A DNA stretch of 21,220 bases, taken from assembly GCA_021205255.1 (NCBI GenBank), contig JAJPXW010000175.1:398-21617 (forward strand), in the 5' to 3' direction. Below are positions 6,538 through 13,464 of the stretch, piece after piece. Both the position numbers and the translations under genes were made by a program. Under the pieces are notes generated by a model that worked only from the letters and a program-made list of their open reading frames with translations, was not told where the DNA came from and ran no database searches. Origin of the DNA: Burkholderiales bacterium (GTDB taxonomy: Bacteria > Pseudomonadota > Gammaproteobacteria > Burkholderiales > Burkholderiaceae_F). The number at the start of each line of letters is the position of its first letter. Position 1 is the first letter of the stretch.

Positions 6538-7077
6538 ATGTCACGTTTTCAGCAGAAATATAAAGAAGAAATCGTCCCTGCTCTTACTAAGCAGTTCGGC
6601 TATAAGTCCAATATGGAAGTGCCACGCCTGACTAAGATCACCCTTAACATGGGCGTAGGAGATGCAGTCTCCGATAAAAAGCTCATTGAGCACGCCGTTG
6701 AGGATCTAACTAAGATTTCAGGCCAGAAACCAGTAGTCACTAAAACCCGTAAGGCTATCGCAAACTTCAAGATCCGTGAGAATATGCCAATTGGCGCAAT
6801 GGTCACTTTAAGAGGCGACAGAATGTATGACTTTCTTGATCGTCTAGTGACAATTGCCTTTCCTCGTGTCCGCGACTTCCGTGGTGTCAGCCCAAGAGCT
6901 TTTGATGGCCGTGGAAACTATAACGTGGGATTGAAAGAACAGATTATCTTTCCGGAAATTGAGTACGACAAGATTGATAAGCTCCGTGGCTTAAACATCA
7001 GCATTACAACTACCGCTAAGACTGATGAAGAAGCTAAGGCTCTTCTGTCTGGGTTCAAGTTCCCATTCCGCAGCTAA
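6538..7077 (+). CDS. rplE: 50S ribosomal protein L5
   Basis: L5 (179 aa, same as E. coli) binds 5S rRNA with L18 and L25 in the central protuberance and contacts S13 and P-site tRNA. Visible motifs are LTKITLNMGVGDA (31-43), GQKPVVTKTRKAIANFKIRE (61-80) and the C-terminal NISITTTAKTDEEAKALLSGF. AAGGGAG precedes the ATG. Confidence 0.99.
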   Translation: MSRFQQKYKEEIVPALTKQFGYKSNMEVPRLTKITLNMGVGDAVSDKKLIEHAVEDLTKISGQKPVVTKTRKAIANFKIRENMPIGAMVTLRGDRMYDFLDRLVTIAFPRVRDFRGVSPRAFDGRGNYNVGLKEQIIFPEIEYDKIDKLRGLNISITTTAKTDEEAKALLSGFKFPFRS

Positions 7078-7091
7078 ACGAGGTGATTTAA

Positions 7092-7397
7092 TTGGCAAAG
7101 CTAGCACTAATTAACCGCGAACTTAAGCGCAAGAAAACCGTCGAGAAGTTCGCAGAAAAACGCGCCCAACTCAAGGCCATCATTAATGATGCTACCCGTC
7201 CCGTAGAAGAGCGTATGGACGCTAGAACACAGCTTCAAGCGCTACCCCGTAACGCAAGCCCATGCCGTCAACGTAACCGTTGCGCTATTACAGGACGTCC
7301 ACGCGGCAATTTCCGCAAATTTGGCCTGTCTAGAAGCAAAGTTCGCGAAGCGGCTATGCATGGCGATATTCCCGGCCTGACAAAGGCCAGCTGGTAA
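7092..7397 (+). CDS. rpsN: 30S ribosomal protein S14 (zinc-free type, TTG start)
   Basis: S14 (101 aa, same as E. coli) is a late head-assembly protein. It is the long zinc-free form: the CxxC pairs of the short zinc form are absent, and the C-terminal FRKFGLSRSKVREAAMHGDIPGLTKASW block is typical. The start is TTG at 7092, read as MAKLALINRELKR; no in-frame ATG or GTG lies nearby, the family start fits exactly, and GAGGTG (7079-7084) is the ribosome binding site. The rare start codon may lower its output relative to neighbours. Confidence 0.97.
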   Translation: MAKLALINRELKRKKTVEKFAEKRAQLKAIINDATRPVEERMDARTQLQALPRNASPCRQRNRCAITGRPRGNFRKFGLSRSKVREAAMHGDIPGLTKASW

Positions 7398-7411
7398 GCG
7401 AGGAGAACACA

Positions 7412-7807
7412 ATGAGCATGAGTGATCCTATCGCCGACATGCTGACCCGCATTCGCAATGGTCAGAGAGTCGACAAAACTGAAGTGACGATGCCGTCCTC
7501 TAAATTGAAGGTGGCTATCGCTAAAGTATTGGAAGATGAAGGCTATATCAGCGGTTTCGCTGTTGACCCAAATAACGGTAAGCCAGAACTTCACATTGGG
7601 CTGAAATATTACGCAGGTCGCCCAGTGATTGAGCGCATTGAAAGGGTTTCACGCCCAGGACTGCGCATCTATAAAAATTGTCACACCATCCCGCAAGTCA
7701 TGAACGGACTCGGTATTGCAATCGTCTCTACGCCAAAAGGCGTGATGACCGATCGTAAGGCTAGAGAAACTGGAATTGGCGGCGAGATTCTGTGCTATGT
7801 CGCATAA
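7412..7807 (+). CDS. rpsH: 30S ribosomal protein S8
   Basis: S8 (131 aa; E. coli 130) is a primary binder of the 16S central domain and the known autoregulator of the E. coli spc operon. The start MSMSDPIADMLTRIRNGQ, the middle RVSRPGLRIYKN and the C-terminal STPKGVMTDRKARETGIGGEILCYVA are diagnostic. A second ATG at 7418 is possible, but 7412 has AGGAG (7401-7405) six bases upstream. Confidence 0.99.
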   Translation: MSMSDPIADMLTRIRNGQRVDKTEVTMPSSKLKVAIAKVLEDEGYISGFAVDPNNGKPELHIGLKYYAGRPVIERIERVSRPGLRIYKNCHTIPQVMNGLGIAIVSTPKGVMTDRKARETGIGGEILCYVA

Positions 7808-7820
7808 GACGGAGGGATAA

Positions 7821-8354
7821 ATGTCACGAGTTGCAAGAATCCCTGTTGAGATTGCCAAAGGTAACGAAGCAAAGATCGAAGGCGACATCATTACCATCAA
7901 GGGTCCAAAGGGAACCTTGACACAGAAACTATCACCTAGAGTCGAAGTCAAGCTTGACAATGGAAAGGTGACTTTCAAGGCACTTGATTCCAGCAAGGAA
8001 TCCAATGCCATGAGCGGTACGCTAAGAGCTTTAGTCAACTCCATGAACAAGGGCGTTTCCGAAGGTTTTGCTAAGAAATTGACCCTTATTGGCGTGGGCT
8101 ATCGTGCACAAGCACAAGGAAATAAGCTAACGCTTAACCTTGGTTATTCCCATCCTATCGTCTATGAACTTCCTCAAGGCATTACTGCCCAGACACCAAC
8201 TCCTACTGAAATCAATATCAGTGGTGCCGATAAGCAGAAAGTTGGTCAAGTAGCGGCTGAAGTTCGTGCATTCCGTCCACCAGAGCCCTATAAGGGTAAA
8301 GGTGTCCGCTATGCAGACGAGACCGTTGTGATCAAAGAAACTAAGAAGAAGTAA
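7821..8354 (+). CDS. rplF: 50S ribosomal protein L6
   Basis: L6 (177 aa, same as E. coli) lies near the L7/L12 stalk base and sarcin-ricin loop. Two repeated L6 folds are expected; the second is clear from LTLIGVGYRAQAQGNKLTLNLGYSHP (about 87-112). The end has the RPPEPYKGKGVRYADE signature. GGAGG precedes the ATG. Confidence 0.99.
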   Translation: MSRVARIPVEIAKGNEAKIEGDIITIKGPKGTLTQKLSPRVEVKLDNGKVTFKALDSSKESNAMSGTLRALVNSMNKGVSEGFAKKLTLIGVGYRAQAQGNKLTLNLGYSHPIVYELPQGITAQTPTPTEINISGADKQKVGQVAAEVRAFRPPEPYKGKGVRYADETVVIKETKKK

Positions 8355-8372
8355 GCGAGCGGAGACTATAAA

Positions 8373-8741
8373 GTGATTAATAAAAAAGAAAATCGCCTGC
8401 GTCGTGCGCGTGCAACACGTGCCCGCATCAAGAAAGAAGGTGTTAACCGTCTAACGGTTCATCGTACTAATCTGCATATGTATGCGCAGATTATTTCTGC
8501 CGACGGCACACAGGTTCTCTGCGCTGCTTCTACCGTAGAGCCTGAAGTTCGCAACCAGCTTGCAGGTACAAAAGGCAAAGGTGGCAATGTCAACGCCGCT
8601 AAGATTATCGGAACCCGTATTGCCCAAAAGGCAAAAGCTAAGGGAATCGAATCTTGCGCATTTGACCGTGCCGGTTATAAATTCCATGGCCGCGTTGCGG
8701 CGCTTGCTCAGGCAGCGCGTGAAGCCGGTCTAAAGTTCTAA
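8373..8741 (+). CDS. rplR: 50S ribosomal protein L18 (GTG start)
   Basis: L18 (122 aa; E. coli 117) binds 5S rRNA with L5. The basic N-terminus (RLRRARATRARIKKE) and the segments LTVHRTNLHMYAQII and FDRAGYKFHGRVAALAQAAREAGLKF are typical. The start is GTG at 8373, with GCGGAG (8359-8364) upstream; no in-frame ATG is near enough to replace it. Confidence 0.98.
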   Translation: MINKKENRLRRARATRARIKKEGVNRLTVHRTNLHMYAQIISADGTQVLCAASTVEPEVRNQLAGTKGKGGNVNAAKIIGTRIAQKAKAKGIESCAFDRAGYKFHGRVAALAQAAREAGLKF

Positions 8742-8751
8742 GGATATAAAC

Positions 8752-9273
8752 ATGGCAAAAGCACAAGGTAAAGGCTCAGCTGCCGAAGAACAGGACGATG
8801 GCCTCCGCGAAAAAATGATTGCAGTTAACCGCGTGACCAAAGTGGTCAAAGGCGGACGCATTCTTGGTTTTGCAGCGCTGACCGTTGTCGGTGACGGCGA
8901 TGGCCGTATCGGAACTGGTAAGGGCAAGTCCCGTGAAGTTCCAGTTTCCGTGCAGAAAGCAATGGATCAGGCTAGACGCAGCATGATTCAGATCCCATTG
9001 AAAAATGGAACTATTCATCATGCAGTCTATGGCCATCATGGTGCCTCCAAGGTAATGCTTCTTCCAGCACCGGAAGGTACTGGCATTATCGCTGGTGGTC
9101 CAATGAGAGCTATTTTCGATGCCATGGGCATTCGCAACATTGTTGCAAAATCCCACGGCTCATCTAATCCCTACAACATGGTTCGCGCCACTATCGATGC
9201 TTTGAAGCATCTTCGCACTCCTAGCGATATTGCTGCTAAGCGTGGTAAGACCGTTGAAGAGTTGATGGGTTAA
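8752..9273 (+). CDS. rpsE: 30S ribosomal protein S5
   Basis: S5 (173 aa; E. coli 167) helps form the mRNA entry pore with S3 and S4 and affects decoding fidelity. It has the N-terminal double-stranded RNA-binding fold (EKMIAVNRVTKVVKGGRILGF, about 20-40), VVGDGDGRIGTGKGKSREV, and the C-terminal domain with PAPEGTGIIAGGPMRAIFDAMGI. The N-terminal tail is about six residues longer than E. coli. AAGGATAT precedes the ATG. Confidence 0.99.
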   Translation: MAKAQGKGSAAEEQDDGLREKMIAVNRVTKVVKGGRILGFAALTVVGDGDGRIGTGKGKSREVPVSVQKAMDQARRSMIQIPLKNGTIHHAVYGHHGASKVMLLPAPEGTGIIAGGPMRAIFDAMGIRNIVAKSHGSSNPYNMVRATIDALKHLRTPSDIAAKRGKTVEELMG

Positions 9274-9289
9274 CAGACTGGAGACACAA

Positions 9290-9481
9290 ATGGCTGACGA
9301 AAAGAAAAAGACCGTCAAGGTGACTTTGGTCAAAAGCCCAATCGGATGCAAAAAGAACCATAGGGACTGCGTTAGAGGCCTAGGGTTAAAAAAGATCCGT
9401 CAAACCCGTGAACTGGAAGATACTCCTTCAGTTCGTGGCATGATCCGTGCCGTTTCCTTCCTGGTACGCGTTGAGGAATAA
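9290..9481 (+). CDS. rpmD: 50S ribosomal protein L30
   Basis: L30 (63 aa; E. coli 59) is a small ferredoxin-like-fold protein of the large subunit. KVTLVKSPIGCKKNHRDCVRGLGLKKIRQTREL is the family core, and it ends IRAVSFLVRVEE. GGAG lies upstream, and rplO follows after 12 bases with its own AAGGAG. Confidence 0.97.
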   Translation: MADEKKKTVKVTLVKSPIGCKKNHRDCVRGLGLKKIRQTRELEDTPSVRGMIRAVSFLVRVEE

Positions 9482-9493
9482 GGAGAACCTGCA

Positions 9494-10117
9494 ATGAAGT
9501 TAAATACAATTGCGCCAGCTCCAGGCGCCACCAAGGCTCGTCGCCGGGTAGGTCGTGGTGTTGGCAGCGGTTTAGGTAAAACCGCAGGTCGCGGCCATAA
9601 AGGTCAGAAATCCCGTGCCGGTGGATATCACAAGATTGGATTTGAAGGCGGACAGATGCCTTTGCAGCGTCGTCTTCCAAAGCGTGGTTTTACTTCCTGG
9701 ACCCATGCTCAGTGCGCTGAAGTTCGTCTTGGCGACTTAGAAAAGCTTGGCATTATTGATATTAATCTTGCCGATCTTATCGAGCATGATCTGGTTCGTG
9801 GCGATACGAAAGAAGTTAGAGTCATTCTTTGCGGCGATATCACTAGACAAGTGAATTTGCATGGCATGAAGGCTACTAAAGGTGCTAAAGCTGCTATTGA
9901 AAAAGCTGGTGGCTCTGTTGAAGAACCTCCTCCACCAAAGCCAAGGAAAAAGGTTTACGGCAAGAACGCTAGAGCTGCTCTAGAAGCTGCTAAAGCAAAA
10001 CCAGCCGCTAAAGCCGCTTCAAAAGGTAAGGCTCCTAAGGAAAAAGCACCTAAGGATAAGGCTGCAGCTCCAAAGGCAAAAGCAGCTAAGCCAGCAGCGA
10101 CTAATACTACGAAATAA
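9494..10117 (+). CDS. rplO: 50S ribosomal protein L15 with a basic Ala/Lys/Pro tail
   Basis: L15 is a late-assembly 23S binder linking several rRNA domains. Residues 1-143 are a normal L15: KARRRVGRGVGSGLGKTAGRGHKGQKSR near the start, GFEGGQMPLQRRLPKRGF (49-66) and the end MKATKGAKAAIEKAGG. E. coli L15 is 144 aa; here 64 residues are added (144-207), beginning with EEPPPPKPRKK and continuing as Ala/Lys/Pro with PKEKAPKDKA-type repeats. The tail is strongly basic and likely disordered. The frame runs cleanly to secY 20 bases later, so it is not a frameshift artefact. Confidence 0.97.
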   Translation: MKLNTIAPAPGATKARRRVGRGVGSGLGKTAGRGHKGQKSRAGGYHKIGFEGGQMPLQRRLPKRGFTSWTHAQCAEVRLGDLEKLGIIDINLADLIEHDLVRGDTKEVRVILCGDITRQVNLHGMKATKGAKAAIEKAGGSVEEPPPPKPRKKVYGKNARAALEAAKAKPAAKAASKGKAPKEKAPKDKAAAPKAKAAKPAATNTTK

Positions 10118-10137
10118 TCTAGACAGGAAACCAGAAA

Positions 10138-11472
10138 GTGGCCAAGAAACCAGCAACGACTAGTAAGAACAAGTACGGCGATCTATATAAACGCCTAATC
10201 TTCCTTTTACTAGCGCTCGTTGTATATCGTATCGGCACACATATTCCTGTTCCAGGGATTGATCCTGTAACGCTGAAGGAATTATTCAATCAGCAGCAGG
10301 GAGGCATTCTCGGACTGTTCAACATGTTTTCCGGCGGCGCCTTGTCGCGATTCTCAATCTTTGCATTGGGGATCATGCCCTACATTTCCTCTTCAATTAT
10401 TATGCAAATGCTTTCTTACGTACTTCCGTCATTGGAGTCGTTAAGAAAAGAAGGGGAATCGGGACGCCGGAAGATCACGCAATACACCCGCTATGGAACT
10501 CTCCTACTTGGTGGTTTCCAAGCAATCGGTATTGCGCTAGCTCTTGAAACACAGCCGAACCTCGTTATTAATCCTGGCATGTTCTTCCGTCTGATTTGCG
10601 TTGTCTCGCTTGTCACAGGAACAATGTTCCTAATGTGGCTTGGTGAACAGATAACCGAACGTGGTATTGGCAACGGCATTTCCATCATCATCTTCGCAGG
10701 TATCGTGGCAGGTTTGCCAGCTGGTGTTAGCGGATTGTTCCAGTTAGTTTCTACTGGTGCTATCAGCCCACTATCGGCAATCTTCGTTATCGCTATCGTG
10801 ATTTTGGTGACGGCTTTTGTAGTGTTCGTTGAAAGAGGTCAACGCCGAATAACGGTCAATTACGCAAAGCGTCAGATTGGTAATCGAATCTACGGTGGCC
10901 AGAGTTCGTATCTTCCTTTGAAGATCAACATGGCTAACGTTATTCCACCAATCTTTGCTTCTTCGCTCATTCTCTTTCCGGCAACTTTAGCTGGATGGTT
11001 TACTAGCGGAGACTCCACAAGATGGCTGCGTGACCTAGCGGCTTCCCTTTCACCAGGCCAGCCTATCTACACAGTGCTCTATGCTTCTTTAATCGTATTC
11101 TTCGCCTACTTCTATACGGCATTGGTATTCAATCCGAGAGAAACGGCAGAGAACTTGAAGAAGAGTGGTGCATTTGTTCCTGGTATCCGTCCAGGTGAAC
11201 AGACGTCAAGATATATAGATAAAGTGCTTCTTCGCCTGACATTGGCGGGATCCATCTATCTGGTATTTGTGTGCTTAGTGCCTGAATTCCTTAACTTGAG
11301 GTTCCACGTTCCTTTCTACTTCGGCGGCACATCATTGCTGATCGTCGTAGTGGTGACAATGGACTTCATGAGTCAGGTGCAAGCCTATTTAATGAGCCAT
11401 CAGTACGAATCGCTTTTGAAGAAGACAAACTTCAGAGGATTTGGCGGACCAGGCTCAACTCTTCCACGCTAA
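10138..11472 (+). CDS. secY: preprotein translocase subunit SecY (GTG start)
   Basis: SecY (444 aa; E. coli 443) forms the protein-conducting channel of the inner membrane with SecE and SecG and receives chains from SecA or the ribosome. About ten hydrophobic helices are visible. Conserved features include YRIGTHIPVPGID in the first periplasmic loop, the plug-region GGALSRFSIFALGIMPYISSSI, the basic cytoplasmic loop RGQRRITVNYAKRQ, and FNPRETAENLKKSGAFVPGIRPG (C5 loop, SecA/ribosome contact). The start is GTG at 10138 with CAGGAAA upstream. It is the last spc gene; 195 bases separate it from rpmJ. Confidence 0.99.
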   Translation: MAKKPATTSKNKYGDLYKRLIFLLLALVVYRIGTHIPVPGIDPVTLKELFNQQQGGILGLFNMFSGGALSRFSIFALGIMPYISSSIIMQMLSYVLPSLESLRKEGESGRRKITQYTRYGTLLLGGFQAIGIALALETQPNLVINPGMFFRLICVVSLVTGTMFLMWLGEQITERGIGNGISIIIFAGIVAGLPAGVSGLFQLVSTGAISPLSAIFVIAIVILVTAFVVFVERGQRRITVNYAKRQIGNRIYGGQSSYLPLKINMANVIPPIFASSLILFPATLAGWFTSGDSTRWLRDLAASLSPGQPIYTVLYASLIVFFAYFYTALVFNPRETAENLKKSGAFVPGIRPGEQTSRYIDKVLLRLTLAGSIYLVFVCLVPEFLNLRFHVPFYFGGTSLLIVVVVTMDFMSQVQAYLMSHQYESLLKKTNFRGFGGPGSTLPR

Positions 11473-11509
11473 GCAATTGGCGCAAGGAAGAAAATTATTG
11501 GAACTTGAT

Positions 11510-11587
11510 GTGCGCTGACAGTTAATAACCAACATTTAAGTAACCCACGGTTAAATAAAGGTTAGTTACTACATAAAGTTAGCGCAC
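11510..11587 (+). promoter_or_regulatory. long-range stem in the secY-rpmJ gap
   Basis: GTGCGCTGAC (11510-11519) pairs with GTTAGCGCAC (11578-11587), ten base pairs with one wobble. It encloses 58 bases rich in TTAACC-like motifs on both strands, including a small hairpin TAACC/GGTTA (11541-11545, 11549-11553). This may be part of the alpha operon leader or a processing site. No convincing promoter could be placed in the gap. Confidence 0.4.
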
Positions 11588-11599
11588 TGAAAGTTGCAA

Positions 11600-11650
11600 G
11601 CTTTCTGAAAAGGAAGCAAAAAGCACGAAGGCAAAGCGGAAAGCCTTCGT
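11600..11650 (+). promoter_or_regulatory. two hairpins upstream of the rpmJ ribosome binding site
   Basis: The first hairpin is GCTTTC (11600-11605)/GGAAGC (11612-11617), six base pairs with one wobble. The second is ACGAAGGC (11625-11632)/GCCTTCGT (11643-11650), eight perfect base pairs around AAAGCGGAAA, ending six bases before GGAG (11657-11660). No T-run follows, so translational control is more likely than termination. In E. coli S4 represses the alpha operon through a pseudoknot at rpsM; a comparable S4 target ahead of rpmJ is possible but unproven. Confidence 0.4.
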
Positions 11651-11667
11651 ACAACTGGAGAAGAAAA

Positions 11668-11781
11668 ATGAAAGTTAACGCTTCGGTCAAAAAAATGTGC
11701 CGCAAGTGCAAGATTATCAAGCGCAAGGGCGTGGTGAGGGTTATTTGTTCAGAACCTCGTCACAAACAGCGTCAAGGCTAA
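11668..11781 (+). CDS. rpmJ: 50S ribosomal protein L36 (zinc-binding form)
   Basis: The smallest ribosomal protein (37 aa), reading MKVNASVKKMCRKCKIIKRK and ending PRHKQRQG. Cys11, Cys14, Cys27 and His32 form the zinc-binding set of the C+ form. GGAG (11657-11660) lies seven bases before the ATG, and rpsM follows after 13 bases. infA, which sits between secY and rpmJ in many betaproteobacteria, is absent. It is the first gene after the structured leader, so it probably leads the alpha operon transcript or is co-transcribed from spc. Confidence 0.97.
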   Translation: MKVNASVKKMCRKCKIIKRKGVVRVICSEPRHKQRQG

Positions 11782-11794
11782 AAGGAAGTAAACA

Positions 11795-12160
11795 ATGGCT
11801 CGTATTGCCGGTATTAACATTCCGCCGAATCAGCATGCTGAAATCGGCCTGACTGCCATTTACGGCATCGGACGTCCACGTGCCCAGAAGATTCTGGATC
11901 AAGTTGGCGTGGAGAGATCAAAGAAGGTTAAAGACCTAACAGACGCAGAACTGGAAAAAATTCGTGATGCAATTAGCCAGTTCACTATTGAAGGCGACCT
12001 TCGCCGTGAAGTTCAGTTATCAATCAAGCGCCTCATCGACTTGGGCACCTATAGAGGTATGCGCCATCGTCGTGGCTTGCCTGTAAGAGGCCAGCGTACA
12101 CGTACGAACGCTCGCACCCGTAAGGGACCGAAGAAAGCTGGCGTAGCGCTCAAGAAGTAA
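11795..12160 (+). CDS. rpsM: 30S ribosomal protein S13
   Basis: S13 (121 aa; E. coli 118) is a head protein that contacts L5 and P-site tRNA. The start MARIAGINIPPNQHAEIGLTAIYGIG, the middle LRREVQLSIKRL and the basic end RHRRGLPVRGQRTRTNARTRKG are diagnostic. AAAGGAAG precedes the ATG. Confidence 0.99.
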   Translation: MARIAGINIPPNQHAEIGLTAIYGIGRPRAQKILDQVGVERSKKVKDLTDAELEKIRDAISQFTIEGDLRREVQLSIKRLIDLGTYRGMRHRRGLPVRGQRTRTNARTRKGPKKAGVALKK

Positions 12161-12172
12161 GGTTAGACAACT

Positions 12173-12580
12173 ATGGCAGGACAAACCAAAGCTCAGCAGG
12201 CCGCAGCTCGTGCCCGCAGAAAAGTTAGAAAAGTTGTTAATGAAGGCATCGCCCATGTGCATGCTTCCTTCAACAACACCATTATTACTATTACAGACCG
12301 TCAAGGAAATGCAATTGCTGCTTCTAGTTCCGGTGCACAGGGATTTAAGGGCTCCCGTAAGTCCACTCCTTTTGCAGCTCAGGTAGCAGCTGAACAAGCT
12401 GGCCGTCATGCTCAGGAATATGGACTGAATACTGTTGAAGTCCGTATTTCAGGTCCTGGACCAGGACGTGAATCTAGCGTTCGTGCATTGAATGGTCTTG
12501 GCATTCGTATCACTTCCATTCAGGATGTGACACCAGTACCACATAACGGCGTCCGTCCTTCAAAGAGACGTCGCGTTTAA
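12173..12580 (+). CDS. rpsK: 30S ribosomal protein S11
   Basis: S11 (135 aa; E. coli 129) lies on the platform near the E-site mRNA. The motifs ASFNNTIITITDRQGNAIAASSSG and VRISGPGPGRESSVRAL, and the end DVTPVPHNGVRPSKRRRV, are typical. The N-terminus is a few residues longer than in E. coli and Ala/Arg/Lys-rich. It is followed by a 102-bp spacer rather than the short spacer usual before rpsD; that spacer contains TACGTT three times (12581, 12588, 12601). Confidence 0.99.
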   Translation: MAGQTKAQQAAARARRKVRKVVNEGIAHVHASFNNTIITITDRQGNAIAASSSGAQGFKGSRKSTPFAAQVAAEQAGRHAQEYGLNTVEVRISGPGPGRESSVRALNGLGIRITSIQDVTPVPHNGVRPSKRRRV

Positions 12581-12682
12581 TACGTTTTACGTTAATTAAA
12601 TACGTTAAAGAATTTAAATTTCCCGCGTTCGCAGCCCTGAACACTACGGACTGAATGTGGAAAACACAGGATAAGAGAAAAA

Positions 12683-13306
12683 ATGGCTCGATATACCGGA
12701 CCTAAAGAAAAACTCGCACGCCGTGAGGGGTGCGATCTGAATCTAAAGAGCGCCGTTCGCTCCTTTGATTCCAAATGCGATGCTGGTAAAGCGCCAGGTC
12801 AGCATGGTGCTACTTCTGGTGCCAGACTTTCCGACTATGGCCAGCAGCTTCGCGAAAAACAGAAAGTCAGACGCATGTATGGCGTTCTGGAACGTCAATT
12901 TAGAAATTACTTCAACCGCGCCGCTGGTATGCGTGGCAACGTAGGCGAACATCTTCTGTCTTTGCTTGAAAGCCGCCTTGATAACGTTGTCTACCGCATG
13001 GGTTTCGGAAGCACTCGTGCTGAAGCTCGCCAGCTAGTTAGCCATTGCGCAGTGATGGTCAATGGCAAGAAAGTAAATATTCCTTCCTACCAAGTTAAGC
13101 CGGGCGATGTCGTCGCTATCCGCGAAAAGGCTAAAAAGCAGGAAAGAATCGCTTCCAGTATCAAACTTGCTGAATCAATTGGTCTACCTGATTGGGTTAC
13201 CGTTGATACCAAGAAATTGGAAGGTACTTTCAAGAGCGTTCCACCACGTGATGAATACGCTCATGATGTCAACGAATCACTGATCGTTGAGTTCTACTCC
13301 AGATAA
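12683..13306 (+). CDS. rpsD: 30S ribosomal protein S4
   Basis: S4 (207 aa; E. coli 206) nucleates 16S 5'-domain assembly and, in E. coli, represses the alpha operon. The N-terminus ARYTGPKEKLARREG, APGQHGATSGARLSDYG (42-58), the S4 RNA-binding fold (RLDNVVYRMGFGSTRAEARQLVSH, about 98-120) and the end LIVEFYSR fit. It lacks the Cys4 zinc knuckle. AGGATAAGAG precedes the ATG. Hairpins both before and after the gene suggest it may be partly uncoupled from rpsK and rpoA. Confidence 0.99.
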   Translation: MARYTGPKEKLARREGCDLNLKSAVRSFDSKCDAGKAPGQHGATSGARLSDYGQQLREKQKVRRMYGVLERQFRNYFNRAAGMRGNVGEHLLSLLESRLDNVVYRMGFGSTRAEARQLVSHCAVMVNGKKVNIPSYQVKPGDVVAIREKAKKQERIASSIKLAESIGLPDWVTVDTKKLEGTFKSVPPRDEYAHDVNESLIVEFYSR

Positions 13307-13327
13307 TCTGTAACGATAAAGATAAAG

Positions 13328-13349
13328 AGCCACAGCAATGTGGCCTTTT
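13328..13349 (+). terminator. terminator-like hairpin after rpsD
   Basis: GCCACA (13329-13334) and TGTGGC (13339-13344) form a six-base-pair stem capped by a GCAA tetraloop, followed by CTTTTC. A-rich bases before the stem can pair with the T-run across one mismatch. It would give partial termination before rpoA. Confidence 0.5.
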
Positions 13350-13358
13350 CTGAACAGG

Positions 13359-13386
13359 GCGGATTCTAATTCGGAGCGGAATCCGC
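13359..13386 (+). promoter_or_regulatory. 8-bp perfect inverted repeat before rpoA
   Basis: GCGGATTC (13359-13366) and GAATCCGC (13379-13386) pair perfectly around a 12-base loop, 14 bases after the preceding hairpin. It could be an attenuation partner, an RNase processing site or an operator. No clear promoter for rpoA was found in the 158-bp gap. Confidence 0.4.
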
Positions 13387-13464
13387 ACTTTCCGCATAAA
13401 GCTCCATTAATCCCAGCAGCCTTATCGGTGTAACGAGCCGAGGGTATTGCGAAAAAGGATATAA

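Noticed and set aside
12581..12608. TACGTT repeated three times before rpsD
   Set aside because: Short, unevenly spaced and AT-rich; not enough to call an operator or promoter.
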